From assembly GCA_019639255.1 (NCBI GenBank), contig JAHBSF010000015.1:22019-86018 (forward strand): a stretch of DNA of 64,000 nt. The letters are read 5' to 3'. This DNA is from Acidobacteriota bacterium. Lineage in GTDB: Bacteria; Acidobacteriota; Blastocatellia; RBC074. The notes beneath the pieces are model-generated. The model did not search any database and was not told the DNA's origin. It saw nothing but the letters and a program-made list of their open reading frames with translations. Made by a program: the position numbers and the translations under genes. Shown one piece after another: positions 33,874 to 42,778 of this stretch (positions are counted from its first letter, which is position 1; each line of letters begins with the position of its first letter).

Positions 33874-34998
33874 ATGTCGATTCCGACTGACGGTTCGATT
33901 TCGCGTCGCCGGATAATCGTGCAACTGGCCGGCGGTTTCATTGCCGGTCCATCATTGTTCGCCGTTGCTCAGAAAACCTATTACCCGCGCGGCAGGGATT
34001 GGGAAACGCGTACGCCGAAGGACGCAGGAATGGATGCTGCTGCGATCGGTGAGGCGGTGAGATACGCCGCAGAGCACAATTCAACCGGTCTGGTAATTGT
34101 TCGCGGGGGGCGGTTGGTAGCCGAGCATTACTGGCGGGAATGGACGCAGGAAACCGCGCAACCGATTTTTTCTTCGAGCAAAAGCGTAACGGCGACGCTC
34201 GTAGGCATGGCGATCGAAGACGGTCTTGTAAAAAGCGTCGACCAGAGCGCCTCGGCTTTCGTCCCTGCCTGGAAAGGTTCGCCAAAGGCGGCAATAACGC
34301 TTCGTCACATGCTCTCTATGACCTCGGGCATAAGGGTCGGGCCCGTGCGGGCCGTGGCGGATATCGATGCTTTCGAGGAAACCGCCGCCTGGCCGCTCGA
34401 ACACGAACCGGGCGCGCACTGGGCCTACAACACGCCGGTCTACCGTATGCTTTTGCGGATGCTCGAACACGCCGCGAATGAAAGCATCAATCAGTATACG
34501 CAGCGCCGGCTTGCCGGGCCGATAGGCCTGCAATTCTCCGTCTGGGATTGTTCTCCGGCGCCCGACAACAAGACCAATTGTGCGTGGTATCGCAGTTGTC
34601 TGCGCGATATGGCGAAGTTCGGATTGTTGATCCTGCGCGGGGGCAGGTGGGAGGACAAACAACTCGTCAGCGCCCGTTTCATAAGTGAATCGACCTCTAC
34701 ATCGCAGAAGCTCAATGAGGCTTACGGCTATTTGTGGTGGTTGAACGGCAAGTCTTCGTTCAAACTCGCCGGCGGTCAGCCGGGGCAAGGTATGTTGTGG
34801 CCCGATTGCCCAGCCGATGCGGTCGGCGCGCTCGGGGCGCAGGACAAAAAGATTTACGTCGTGCCGAGCCTGGATCTGGTCGTAGCACGGCACGGCGGCG
34901 CATCCGGCGTTGCGCGCACGCCGGGCGAAGAGGGCGGCGGGCGCACATCCTTCGATAATGAATTGCTCGGTCGCATCTGCGGCGCGATCAGAGGATGA
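33874..34998 (+). CDS. Tat-exported serine hydrolase (class C beta-lactamase/DD-peptidase fold)
   Basis: 374 residues. Tat-like leader [17 protein letters not shown]. The S-x-x-K catalytic motif is SSSK (in [21 protein letters not shown]), followed by [11 protein letters not shown], the usual fold marker, and a Tyr-containing [11 protein letters not shown] where Y-x-N would be expected. YGYLWWLNG and the late VARHGG complete the domain. Relatives are esterases or peptidases rather than true beta-lactamases. It overlaps the next gene by 4 bp. Confidence 0.85.
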   Translation: MSIPTDGSISRRRIIVQLAGGFIAGPSLFAVAQKTYYPRGRDWETRTPKDAGMDAAAIGEAVRYAAEHNSTGLVIVRGGRLVAEHYWREWTQETAQPIFSSSKSVTATLVGMAIEDGLVKSVDQSASAFVPAWKGSPKAAITLRHMLSMTSGIRVGPVRAVADIDAFEETAAWPLEHEPGAHWAYNTPVYRMLLRMLEHAANESINQYTQRRLAGPIGLQFSVWDCSPAPDNKTNCAWYRSCLRDMAKFGLLILRGGRWEDKQLVSARFISESTSTSQKLNEAYGYLWWLNGKSSFKLAGGQPGQGMLWPDCPADAVGALGAQDKKIYVVPSLDLVVARHGGASGVARTPGEEGGGRTSFDNELLGRICGAIRG

Positions 34999-36230
34999 CT
35001 GATTATTTCAACGACGCGGAAGCAATGACGATGCAGCTTACGCGGAAAGAATTTCTGGGCCTGCTGGCAATGTCGCCGGCAGCGTTGGTTGCACGTGATG
35101 ACGGCGCAACCCGGCGCGCCGCGCAACTGCTCAGTGAATACGACGGGCAGGGAATCCACCGCACCGGAACGAGAGGGGACGGACGATCGGCGCGATGGCT
35201 GGCTGCGCAGGCCGGACGATACGGGGGTGCAGCCGCGCTCGAATCCTTCGCCTTAAACCGCGTCGATCCGCAGGCGTGTTTCGTCGCCGCGGGCGGCCGG
35301 CGAGTCACGGGTTTACCGGTCTTTGATGCGCTTTTTACAGGCGCTCCTGGCATTCGCGGCAGTCTCGGGCCGTTCGGCAGCGAAGCCGACATCGGTTGGA
35401 TAGAAATGCCGCCGAACGCCGAGTACGACGAGCGGTATGAGCCGATGAGGCGCGACAATCGCCACCGGGCGATCATCATCCTGACCAAAGGCGAACGCCC
35501 CGGTTTATGCCCTGTCAATGCGCCCAGGTTTGAACATCCGTATGGCGCGCCGGTGCTCCAGATCGGGAGCGAACACGGTGAATGGCTGCAAAAGCAAACG
35601 GATGTGCATTTCGTCGCGCAGGCCAAGCGAACCGGGACGCGCGCTTTCAACGTTACGGCGAGGATCAGGGGAACGAAGCCGAACCTTCCGCCGGTTGTAG
35701 TGATGACGCCGCGCAGCGGATGGTGGCATTCGACGAGCGAGCGCGGGGGCGGGTTGGTGTGCTGGCTGGAGGTGATGCGAGCGCTTGCGGCGGATCGTCC
35801 GGAGCGCGATGTGCATTTTCTTTCTTCGAGCGGGCACGAACTCGGGCATCTCGGCCTGAAACATTTCATGGATCGCAACCCGGATCTGGTCTCCGGGGCG
35901 CACGTCTGGATGCATTTCGGGGCAAATATCGGAGCCGTCGGCGCGCCCAATCGAATACAGGCCGCGAGCGATGAACTGGAAGCCCTCGTCGTGAGCGCCG
36001 TATCAGGGGCGGGCCTGACCATCAACGAGAAAACAAATCGGGGCGTTGCGCCGTTTGGCGAGGCGGGCAACATTCATCGCGCCGGAGGGCGGTACCTGTC
36101 GCTGCTGTGTCTGTCCAACCCGCTGTTTCATCACCCCGAAGATCGCTGGCCCGGCGCCGCAGATGCGCAGGTCGTCGCCCGATACTCCGCTGCACTGGTC
36201 GAGGCGGCGAAAAAACTCACCCGGGAGTGA
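34995..36230 (+). CDS. Exported M28-like protein with degenerate metal sites
   Basis: 411 residues; ATG 34995 overlaps the upstream stop, though an internal ATG at 35031 ([20 protein letters not shown]) gives a neat Tat-like signal. The fold order of M28 peptidases is visible: [31 protein letters not shown], then [17 protein letters not shown], then late [23 protein letters not shown]. The usual first ligands (the His and Asp of the HyDS and GANDNGSG motifs) are not recognisable, and the EE pair reads HE. It may bind peptides or use a different metal set. Probably works with the co-translated serine hydrolase. Confidence 0.65.
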   Translation: MTDYFNDAEAMTMQLTRKEFLGLLAMSPAALVARDDGATRRAAQLLSEYDGQGIHRTGTRGDGRSARWLAAQAGRYGGAAALESFALNRVDPQACFVAAGGRRVTGLPVFDALFTGAPGIRGSLGPFGSEADIGWIEMPPNAEYDERYEPMRRDNRHRAIIILTKGERPGLCPVNAPRFEHPYGAPVLQIGSEHGEWLQKQTDVHFVAQAKRTGTRAFNVTARIRGTKPNLPPVVVMTPRSGWWHSTSERGGGLVCWLEVMRALAADRPERDVHFLSSSGHELGHLGLKHFMDRNPDLVSGAHVWMHFGANIGAVGAPNRIQAASDELEALVVSAVSGAGLTINEKTNRGVAPFGEAGNIHRAGGRYLSLLCLSNPLFHHPEDRWPGAADAQVVARYSAALVEAAKKLTRE

Positions 36231-36419
36231 TGCGTTTCTTAAGCGCATTCCGCGTCTTTGGTTTTCGCGTATTCCGCGGTTCGTTTTCTCTTCATCTTCC
36301 CGCAGACCGCTGCGAGATTGCTGTAACGGGAAGCAGGGCGGCGGCGTCCTATAGCAGCGAATGACCTAACGCGAAGCCGTCGCGGCTTCCCGAACCAAGT
36401 CGTGACAAGGAGACAGTAT

Positions 36420-36926
36420 ATGAAAAATCTGATGATAGTTTGCACGCTGGCCGCAGTGTGTATGATGGGGCTGGCGGCTGCGGCCGCAGCGCCCGCAAAT
36501 TTCTCCGGCGCCTGGAAGCTCGACAAGTCCAGGAGCCAGGGCCTTCAGGGCCGTATGGCCGACGCCGACCAGACCTGGGTCGTCAAGCAGGACGACAAGC
36601 AGTTGAGCGTCGAGCGGCAGCTCTCCATGGGCGGTCAGTCGATGCCCGCGCAGGCGGCAGCCTACAACCTGGACGGCAGCGAAACGACTGGCGAAGTAGC
36701 GGGCCGCATGCCGGGCAAGGCCACGCGCAAGGCGAAATGGATGGATGATGGTAAGATCCTTGAGCTGCACGAAGTCCGCACAGCAAACTTCCAGGGCAAC
36801 GAGTTTACCATAACGACCAAGGAGCACTGGGAGCTTGCCGACGGCGGCAAAACGCTCAAGGTGCACCGCGTCAGCGAAACTCCGCAGGGCAACCAGGATG
36901 CGAAGCTGACGCTGGTGAAGGAATAG
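36420..36926 (+). CDS. Small exported lipocalin-like protein
   Basis: 168 residues from ATG 36420 with AAGGAG upstream. Signal peptide ends AAAAAAPANF. The mature protein starts FSGAWKLDKSRS, a pattern common in small beta-barrel secreted proteins of acidobacteria, and continues with alternating beta strands (QLSVERQLSMGGQ, KILELHEVRTANFQGNEF, ADGGKTLKVHRVS). Function unknown. The preceding 190 bp (36231-36419) contains no gene. Confidence 0.75.
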   Translation: MKNLMIVCTLAAVCMMGLAAAAAAPANFSGAWKLDKSRSQGLQGRMADADQTWVVKQDDKQLSVERQLSMGGQSMPAQAAAYNLDGSETTGEVAGRMPGKATRKAKWMDDGKILELHEVRTANFQGNEFTITTKEHWELADGGKTLKVHRVSETPQGNQDAKLTLVKE

Positions 36927-36957
36927 CTTTTTTCCCTAAACATTCTTTCGCATCACG

Positions 36958-37251
36958 ATGAAGCAACCGATCTGGAATTTCGAGCAGGAGCCTCGGGAAG
37001 ATCCCGGCGACGAATCGAGCATCAATCTGCGCGCCTATTTCGACCGCATTCCGGACGAAAAGATGCAGCAGTATTCGCCCGACTGGACCGACGAAGAGGT
37101 CAAGGCGTGGGACGGCAACTTCCGCGATGAAGACGGCTGTCTGATGCTTTTCTGCAGCGAACGCGACATCGAGATCGACGAATACCGCGAAGTACTCGAA
37201 GAGTGCATCGCCTATCGTAATCGCGTCCGGCCCGCGCTCGTCGGAAAGTAA
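36958..37251 (+). CDS. Small acidic hypothetical protein
   Basis: 97 residues, strongly acidic, with Trp-rich motifs ([26 protein letters not shown]). No signal or membrane segment and no family recognised. It follows the lipocalin-like gene by 31 bp and may be co-transcribed. The last base pairs of its stop codon TAA (37249-37251) begin repeat copy 15. Confidence 0.7.
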   Translation: MKQPIWNFEQEPREDPGDESSINLRAYFDRIPDEKMQQYSPDWTDEEVKAWDGNFRDEDGCLMLFCSERDIEIDEYREVLEECIAYRNRVRPALVGK

Positions 37252-37375
37252 AGAGAACACGGAAGACGCGGAATAAAACTGCACGACAGGAATTGACGCA
37301 AGGGGGCCTGCGGGATTAACTTCTCCCGGCTTTTTCCGTCTGTTGAGTTTTATTCCGTTTGTTCCGTGTTCTCTT
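37250..37375. repeat. Family-1 variant palindrome, copy 15 (covarying, longer loop)
   Basis: AAGAGAACACGGAAGACGCG on the left pairs with CCGTGTTCTCTT on the right; the box is changed from ATAACGG to AACACGG on both sides, so pairing is kept. The middle adds AATAAAACTGCAC / GAGTTTTATTCCG and a long GC-rich loop. It starts in the upstream stop codon. Confidence 0.8.
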
Positions 37376-37395
37376 GCTTCCGGAGCCGGGCCGCA

Positions 37396-38670
37396 ATGAC
37401 CTCTCAAACTAACCTCGGGCGTCGCCTGTTGCCGCTGGTTCTGGTGGGCAACGGATTGCTGCGCATTGCGGGCGGCGCGGGCGGCGTGCTCGTAGGCCTC
37501 TATCTCGCCGATTTATCCAACCGTGGACATGCCGTAGGAGCGGCCGTAGTCGGCGCGCTCGGCGCCGTATCCTTTGCTGCGGAGCTGCTGGGCGCTCTGC
37601 CGATGGGTCTGCTGTCGGACGCCTTTGCACCGCGTCTGCTGATGATTTCGGGAGCGCTGCTCGGCGCGATTGCCACGCAGATATTCGGCCTGAGCGAGAT
37701 GGTCTCGATATTTTTTCTCTCCCGCGCGCTCGAAGGTCTCGCCGCGGCCGCAGGCGCTCCCTCCATACTCGCCCATCTTACGGATGTCACCGACGGCGAC
37801 AACAAGTTGCGCGGTCGCGCGATGAGCTTTTTTGAGCTCTCGCTTCTGGCCGGCCTTGCGCTGGGGGGACTGCTCGGCGGCGTGCTCTGGAAAGCGCTCG
37901 GAACGCGCGCTTTCGGCGCGGTCGCAGCCGTATACATTCTGTGCGCCGTGATGCTCGGCGCCGGAGCCATAGGCAGCAAAAAACACGGCGCGGAACAGGC
38001 CATATCCGGGTTGTGGAGGGCGCTCGGCGAAAAGTCTCTTCAGCGGCTCGCACCCGCCTGGCTGTGCATGAACGCAATCATAGGATTGTGGCTGGGACCG
38101 ACGTTTACCTACCTGCTGACGCTGCGCGACCGGCGCGGCCAGCACCTGACGGGCATATTCGCCGACGCGCCGGAGCGCATAGGCTGGGTGCTGCTCGGAT
38201 ACTCGATAGTGTTTGCGACGGGCGTGACGATATGGAGCTTTTTTCTGGCGAAGATGTCGCGCCGGCGCGTGCTGAACATCGCGCTCATCGCGATGTTGTT
38301 TGTATGCGCAGGATTGTATGTATTCAACCACGCGGGGGACTGGACGCCTGCGGCGCGCTGGATGCTGCTCGGCGCTACGGCGCTGTGCGTGATGGTCGAG
38401 AGCGGATTTACTCCGGCGGCGCTTGCGCTGCTTGCCGATGTAGTGGGCGCGCAGGCGGGACGCGGCGCGGCGATGGGCATTTATTCGGTGCTGCTGAGCA
38501 TAGGGGCGCTCGTTGGTTCGGTAATCGCCGGCGTGTTGGGGGACCGTTACGCGGTTGACGGTCTGATTTTTGGAACGATGGGCTGCGCGCTTGTGGCCTT
38601 TCTCGCCGTTCAGCGGTTGCCCGCGGGCAGCAGCAGCGGCGAGCTTCGGGAGGGAGTTGTCGATGACTGA
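37396..38670 (+). CDS. MFS transporter
   Basis: 424 residues from ATG 37396. Twelve hydrophobic segments; the A-motif-like loop is GALPMGLLSDAFAPRLLM, and the second half carries MSRRRVLNIALIAMLFV. Acidic and basic loop residues are few, typical of drug- or sugar-type efflux carriers. Substrate unknown. Its stop overlaps the start of the flavin oxidoreductase gene (ATGACTGA), so they are co-translated. Confidence 0.85.
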   Translation: MTSQTNLGRRLLPLVLVGNGLLRIAGGAGGVLVGLYLADLSNRGHAVGAAVVGALGAVSFAAELLGALPMGLLSDAFAPRLLMISGALLGAIATQIFGLSEMVSIFFLSRALEGLAAAAGAPSILAHLTDVTDGDNKLRGRAMSFFELSLLAGLALGGLLGGVLWKALGTRAFGAVAAVYILCAVMLGAGAIGSKKHGAEQAISGLWRALGEKSLQRLAPAWLCMNAIIGLWLGPTFTYLLTLRDRRGQHLTGIFADAPERIGWVLLGYSIVFATGVTIWSFFLAKMSRRRVLNIALIAMLFVCAGLYVFNHAGDWTPAARWMLLGATALCVMVESGFTPAALALLADVVGAQAGRGAAMGIYSVLLSIGALVGSVIAGVLGDRYAVDGLIFGTMGCALVAFLAVQRLPAGSSSGELREGVVDD

Positions 38671-40072
38671 AAAATTTTTTGATCTGGTGATCATAGGTGC
38701 GGGTTCGGGAGGATTGACCGCCGCCGGGTTTGCCGCGCAACTCGGCGCAAGCGTCGCTCTCGTGGAAAAGAACCGCGTCGGGGGCGACTGCACCTGGACC
38801 GGATGCGTGCCGAGCAAGGCCCTGCTCAAGGCGGCAAAGATAGCGCACGAAACGCGCAACGCCGCGCATTACGGCATCCTCGTCGATCCGCCGAAAACGG
38901 ATATGGCGCGCGTGCGCGATTATGTACACGGCGCGATCCACGACGTATACCAGTTCGAGACGCCGCAGGAACTCGAGCGCGAGGGCATAGAAGTAATTCT
39001 CGCTGCGGCGAGCTTTCTCGATCCGCATACGATTTGCGCGGGCGAGCGCGTGCTGAAGGCGAAAAACTTTCTGATTACTACCGGCGCGCATCCGTTCATT
39101 CCGCCCATAGAAAGCTTGAGCGAAGTCCCATACATTACGTATGAAAATATCTTCGATATCGATGAGCTGCCGGAATCGATGATCGTAGTCGGAGGCGGGC
39201 CGATCGGCATGGAGATGGCGCAGGCATTTCAGCGACTCGGTTCGCAGGTGACGGTGGTGTGCGAACGTTTGCTTCCGAAAGAGGAAATAGAGGTTCAGAC
39301 CGTGATGAGCCGCGTATTCGAGCGCGAGGGTATGAAGTTTTTGTGGGGGCGGGCGGCGGCTGCGCGAATGGAAGGCGGGGATGCGGTAGTAGTCACGGAA
39401 ACGGGCGAGGCGCGCGGGAAACTGCTGCTTGTGGCTGCGGGGCGCAGGCCCACGGTTGCGGGCCTGGATCTGGAAAAGGCCGGTGTTCGCTTAAGCGAGA
39501 AGGGCGTTGTCGTAGACGAGCAACTGCGCACGAGCGTCAAGCACATTTACGCGGCGGGCGACGTTACGGGAGGCCATCAGTTCACGCACTTCGCCGGCTG
39601 GCAGGCGTTTCAGGCGGTGAGGAACGCGCTTCTCGTGGGGAGCAGTTCGGGATTTACCGATATAGTTCCGTGGGTGACGTTCACCGATCCGGAGGTGGCG
39701 CACGTGGGGTTGACCGAAGCGCAGGCGCGCGTGAAGTTCGGCGATTCCGTTCAGGTCAACCGCTGGGAGATGAGCCGGGCCGATCGCGCCGTATGCGAAA
39801 ACGATACCGACGGATTCATTAAAGTGACGAGCAAGCGGGACGGCACGCTGCTCGGCGCAACGATCGTGGCGGGGCGCGCGGGCGAGGCCATTACGGAGTT
39901 CATCCTGGCGTTGAAAACCGGCTTGAAGATTGCGGATCTGGCGGGCGCAATTCATGCGTATCCGACTTATTCTACGGCCGTGCAGCAACTCTCGGCGGAT
40001 GCGGCGATAGAGAATCTGCTGTCGAGCGCTACGGGGCGCATCATTCGCGGACTTTCGAAGATCATCCGTTAA
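38663..40072 (+). CDS. FAD-dependent pyridine nucleotide-disulfide oxidoreductase (mercuric reductase/dihydrolipoamide dehydrogenase type)
   Basis: 469 residues from ATG 38663. FAD fold VIIGAGSGGLTAAGFAAQLG; redox-active pair in GGDCTWTGCVPSKALL (C-x4-C); NAD(P) fold IVVGGGPIGMEMAQAFQRLG; second FAD motif HIYAAGDVTGG; dimer domain with VTFTDPEVAHVGLTE and HAYPTYSTAVQQL. The substrate cannot be fixed: no MerA N-terminal metal domain and no C-terminal Cys pair, so it is probably a general disulfide or quinone reductase. The stop codon TAA is part of the TTAA at the left end of the family-2 element. Confidence 0.92.
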   Translation: MTEKFFDLVIIGAGSGGLTAAGFAAQLGASVALVEKNRVGGDCTWTGCVPSKALLKAAKIAHETRNAAHYGILVDPPKTDMARVRDYVHGAIHDVYQFETPQELEREGIEVILAAASFLDPHTICAGERVLKAKNFLITTGAHPFIPPIESLSEVPYITYENIFDIDELPESMIVVGGGPIGMEMAQAFQRLGSQVTVVCERLLPKEEIEVQTVMSRVFEREGMKFLWGRAAAARMEGGDAVVVTETGEARGKLLLVAAGRRPTVAGLDLEKAGVRLSEKGVVVDEQLRTSVKHIYAAGDVTGGHQFTHFAGWQAFQAVRNALLVGSSSGFTDIVPWVTFTDPEVAHVGLTEAQARVKFGDSVQVNRWEMSRADRAVCENDTDGFIKVTSKRDGTLLGATIVAGRAGEAITEFILALKTGLKIADLAGAIHAYPTYSTAVQQLSADAAIENLLSSATGRIIRGLSKIIR

Positions 40073-40212
40073 ATCAGACCACGAAACATTTGGACGCATC
40101 ACTGGGTACGCACGCGCCCTCGCGTGCGGTTTGTGACGAACAATAGCACGCGAGGGCGCGTGCGTACCCAGTTGCGGAATCCGTTGTGTGTACCATTCTG
40201 CTGTGGTCTGAT
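40073..40212. mobile_element. Family-2 miniature inverted-repeat element with TTAA duplication, copy B
   Basis: 140 bp from ATCAGACCAC to GTGGTCTGAT, with TTAA at 40069-40072 and 40213-40216. The inside is a long hairpin (CACTGGGTACGCACGCGCCC against GCGCGTGCGTACCCAGTT). Compared with copy A it lies in the opposite orientation. It begins exactly at the stop codon of the upstream gene and ends 24 bp before the next start codon. Confidence 0.85.
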
Positions 40213-40218
40213 TTAAAT

Positions 40219-40262
40219 CAACACGGAACAAGTGCAATGGGACGGAAAACACGGAAAGAATC
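40219..40262 (+). repeat. Family-1 palindromic repeat, copy 16 (left arm, partly coding)
   Basis: ACACGGAACAAGTGCAATGG then GACGGAAAACACGGAAAGAA aligns with the consensus left arm (ACGGAACAAACGAAATGAAA, CGAAAATCACGGAAAAG) with a handful of differences. The ATG of the molybdopterin oxidoreductase lies within it. The right arm is absent, replaced by coding sequence. Confidence 0.7.
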
Positions 40263-42732
40263 GCGGCGTGTGTTTTTGCAGGGTGTTGCGCTGGGCGGGG
40301 GTTTGCTTGCGCTCGATTCCCCGATTGTTTCCGCGCAACCGGCGCCGGGGGTGCGCAGCGATCCGCAATCACCGGATTTCACGCGGCAATCGGCGGCGCT
40401 TGCGCCCGACAGGGTCGTGGCTTCGGCCTGTCAGTTCTGCAATTCGCTGTGCCGGCTGCAGGTGCATTTGAAGCGCGGGCGCGTCATCGACGTGCGTGGC
40501 GACGCAAGCGATCCGGTGCAGGCCGGCAACCTGTGCGTCAAGGCCGGAATGATGACGGAACTCGTCTACAACCGCTTCCGGTTGAAACATCCGCTGCGGC
40601 GCACATCCGGCGAAAAGGGCTCGCCCGATTCGAAGTTCGAGCCGGTGTCCTGGGAAGAGGCGTTAGACCTGATCGCCGGCAAGTTTCTGGCCCTGCGCGA
40701 TGAGGGCCAGGCGCGCACGATCGCCAACCGGACTACGGGCCGCATGCTGCGCGGCACGGGTTCTCTGGCAGGCAGGTTTTTTACTCTGCTCGGCAGTCCC
40801 AATGACACCGATGTGGGGCCGGTGTGCAACGATGCCGGAGGAAACGCCCTGGCCTGGACTTTCGGCATCGGCAACTTCACAAACGGCTACGGGCGGGATG
40901 AAATTACGGGGCGCGAAGATCTGGGAAGCGCGAAATACCTGCTTTTTCTGGGCACCAATCAGGCCGAGACGCATCCGGTGACGTTCGCTCATCTGCTGCG
41001 GGAGCGGGCGAAAACGCGGGCTAAGCTCACGGTAGTCGATCCGCGCCGCACGCCGACTGCGGCCGAAGCCGATCTGTGGATAGCGCCGAAACCGCATACG
41101 GATATGGCGCTTGCGCTGGCCTGGATTTATCACATAATCGCGAAAAACCTGTACGACCGCCGCTTCGTCGCCGAGTGGGTAGTTGGTTTCGAGGAACTCA
41201 AACGCCACGTCATCGAAAGGGGCTACACCCCGCAATGGGCGGCCGAAGTCACGGGCGTTCCGGCGGCGATGATTGTGCGAACGGCCGAAGAGTATGCGCG
41301 GGCGCGTCCGGCGGCGATATTCTGCAACGCCGGCATTTCGCATCAGATGAGCGCCTTCGATACCTACCGTGCGCTCGCGTTTCTGGCTGCGATTACCGGA
41401 AACATCGGCGTGCCGGGCGGCGGCTGCAATTTCATGCACAACACCTGGCCGGGAGATCTGCGGCTGCCGCCGATCAAGGGCGAGACGCCGGTGAAAGACG
41501 CGGCGTTGCCGGTCGGGCCCGACACGTTCGCCGAATCGATCCTGACGGGACGGCCTTACAGGTTGCGCGCAATCGTCACATCAGGCAATCCGATTCTCGC
41601 CTGTGCAAATACCACGCGCGTGCGCGAGGCTTACAGACAACTTGAATTTCACGTCTATACCGGACTGTTTATGGAAGAGGCGGCCTATTACGCCGACGTG
41701 ATACTGCCCGTAACGAGCGGTTTTGAGATGGAAGGCGTGTATATGCGGCGCGACGACCGCGCGATTCGCTGGCAGCAACAGGCCGTTGCGCGCGTGGGCG
41801 AGGCGCGCACCGATGTCGAGATATGGATGGATCTGGCGCAGGCCTGCGCGCGGCGCGACAAGAGGCGCGGAGCCGCGTACTGGACCGACAACTTTCCGCT
41901 CGAATGGAGGGATTACCGGAAGTTGTGGGAGACGTTCGTAGCGCATACGCCGGGGATGGGCGGTATGACGGCGGAGCGTCTGGAGGCGCGGAGCGAGCCG
42001 CTGCGCTGGCCGTGTCCGTCCACGGCGCATCCCGGAGTGAGCACGCTTTATCTGGATCACCGATCCTGGTATGAAGCGGTCGAATCGCTCGATCCACGCA
42101 ACCGCGGCAAGCGCTTTCCGACGCCGGGCGGCAAGGTGGAAATCCATACCGAGGCGCTCGATCGTAAGCTCATGGAATCCGGTCATCGGTCATTGCCAGA
42201 GTTTTATACGCACCCGGAAGCGACGGGCGGGCATCCGGCGCTTGAGTCCACCGCAGAACTGGTGAACAATCCGGTCAACCCGCAGGCGCTGACGCCGAAG
42301 ATGCGCCGGGTTGAAGGTGTGCGGAGGGATGTTCACCGGGAATTTCCGTTGATGGGCATCATAGGCCGGGCGAGCGTCGTGCATTTCACCGGCGTGACGC
42401 AGTGGACGCCTACGGGCAAGCGTATGAACGGCGTTCGTCTGATCCAGATTCATCCGCGCGCGGCCGCAGGCGCGGGCATCGCCGACGGCGATGAAGTAGT
42501 CGTTGAGAGTCCTCGCGGAGCGATTCGCGGAACGGCGTTGCTTTGGGAGGGAATGCGCGAGGATACGATCTTCGTTCCCAATTCGTTCGGCGACAGGCAG
42601 CAGCTTGCCGCAGAGTTCGATCTTCCATCTTATGAACCGGCTAATGTATTGATCGACGATCGCTACTACGACAATCTCTCGGGGCAGCAGGCTTACAAAT
42701 GTTTCGCCTGTCGGGTCGGGAAAGCCGTTTGA
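40237..42732 (+). CDS. Tat-exported molybdopterin oxidoreductase (DMSO reductase family)
   Basis: 831 residues from ATG 40237. Leader MGRKTRKESRRVFLQGVALG carries the twin-arginine motif SRRVFLQ. A [4Fe-4S] motif follows (CQFCNSLCRLQVH with the fourth Cys in GNLCVKAGM), then the cofactor-binding domains (LLFLGTNQAETHP, VVDPRRTPTAAEADLWI, SGNPILACAN, LPVTSGFEMEG) and a C-terminal domain with HFTGVTQWTPTGKRMNGVRLIQIHPR. A possible Mo ligand is the Cys in DVGPVCNDAGG. The substrate is unknown (a nitrate, thiosulfate, arsenical or formate-type reaction is possible). No separate Fe-S or membrane subunit is adjacent. The first codons come from a repeat arm. Confidence 0.9.
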   Translation: MGRKTRKESRRVFLQGVALGGGLLALDSPIVSAQPAPGVRSDPQSPDFTRQSAALAPDRVVASACQFCNSLCRLQVHLKRGRVIDVRGDASDPVQAGNLCVKAGMMTELVYNRFRLKHPLRRTSGEKGSPDSKFEPVSWEEALDLIAGKFLALRDEGQARTIANRTTGRMLRGTGSLAGRFFTLLGSPNDTDVGPVCNDAGGNALAWTFGIGNFTNGYGRDEITGREDLGSAKYLLFLGTNQAETHPVTFAHLLRERAKTRAKLTVVDPRRTPTAAEADLWIAPKPHTDMALALAWIYHIIAKNLYDRRFVAEWVVGFEELKRHVIERGYTPQWAAEVTGVPAAMIVRTAEEYARARPAAIFCNAGISHQMSAFDTYRALAFLAAITGNIGVPGGGCNFMHNTWPGDLRLPPIKGETPVKDAALPVGPDTFAESILTGRPYRLRAIVTSGNPILACANTTRVREAYRQLEFHVYTGLFMEEAAYYADVILPVTSGFEMEGVYMRRDDRAIRWQQQAVARVGEARTDVEIWMDLAQACARRDKRRGAAYWTDNFPLEWRDYRKLWETFVAHTPGMGGMTAERLEARSEPLRWPCPSTAHPGVSTLYLDHRSWYEAVESLDPRNRGKRFPTPGGKVEIHTEALDRKLMESGHRSLPEFYTHPEATGGHPALESTAELVNNPVNPQALTPKMRRVEGVRRDVHREFPLMGIIGRASVVHFTGVTQWTPTGKRMNGVRLIQIHPRAAAGAGIADGDEVVVESPRGAIRGTALLWEGMREDTIFVPNSFGDRQQLAAEFDLPSYEPANVLIDDRYYDNLSGQQAYKCFACRVGKAV

Positions 42733-42778
42733 TAACGGAGGGAGAAGCGGTGCATTCCGCAGTTTTTCCCCCGATCGT

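Noticed and set aside
36243..36286. A possible extra, very degenerate family-1 arm (CCGCGTCTTTGGTTTTCGCG).
   Set aside because: Only a loose match and no partner arm; not counted among the 24 copies.
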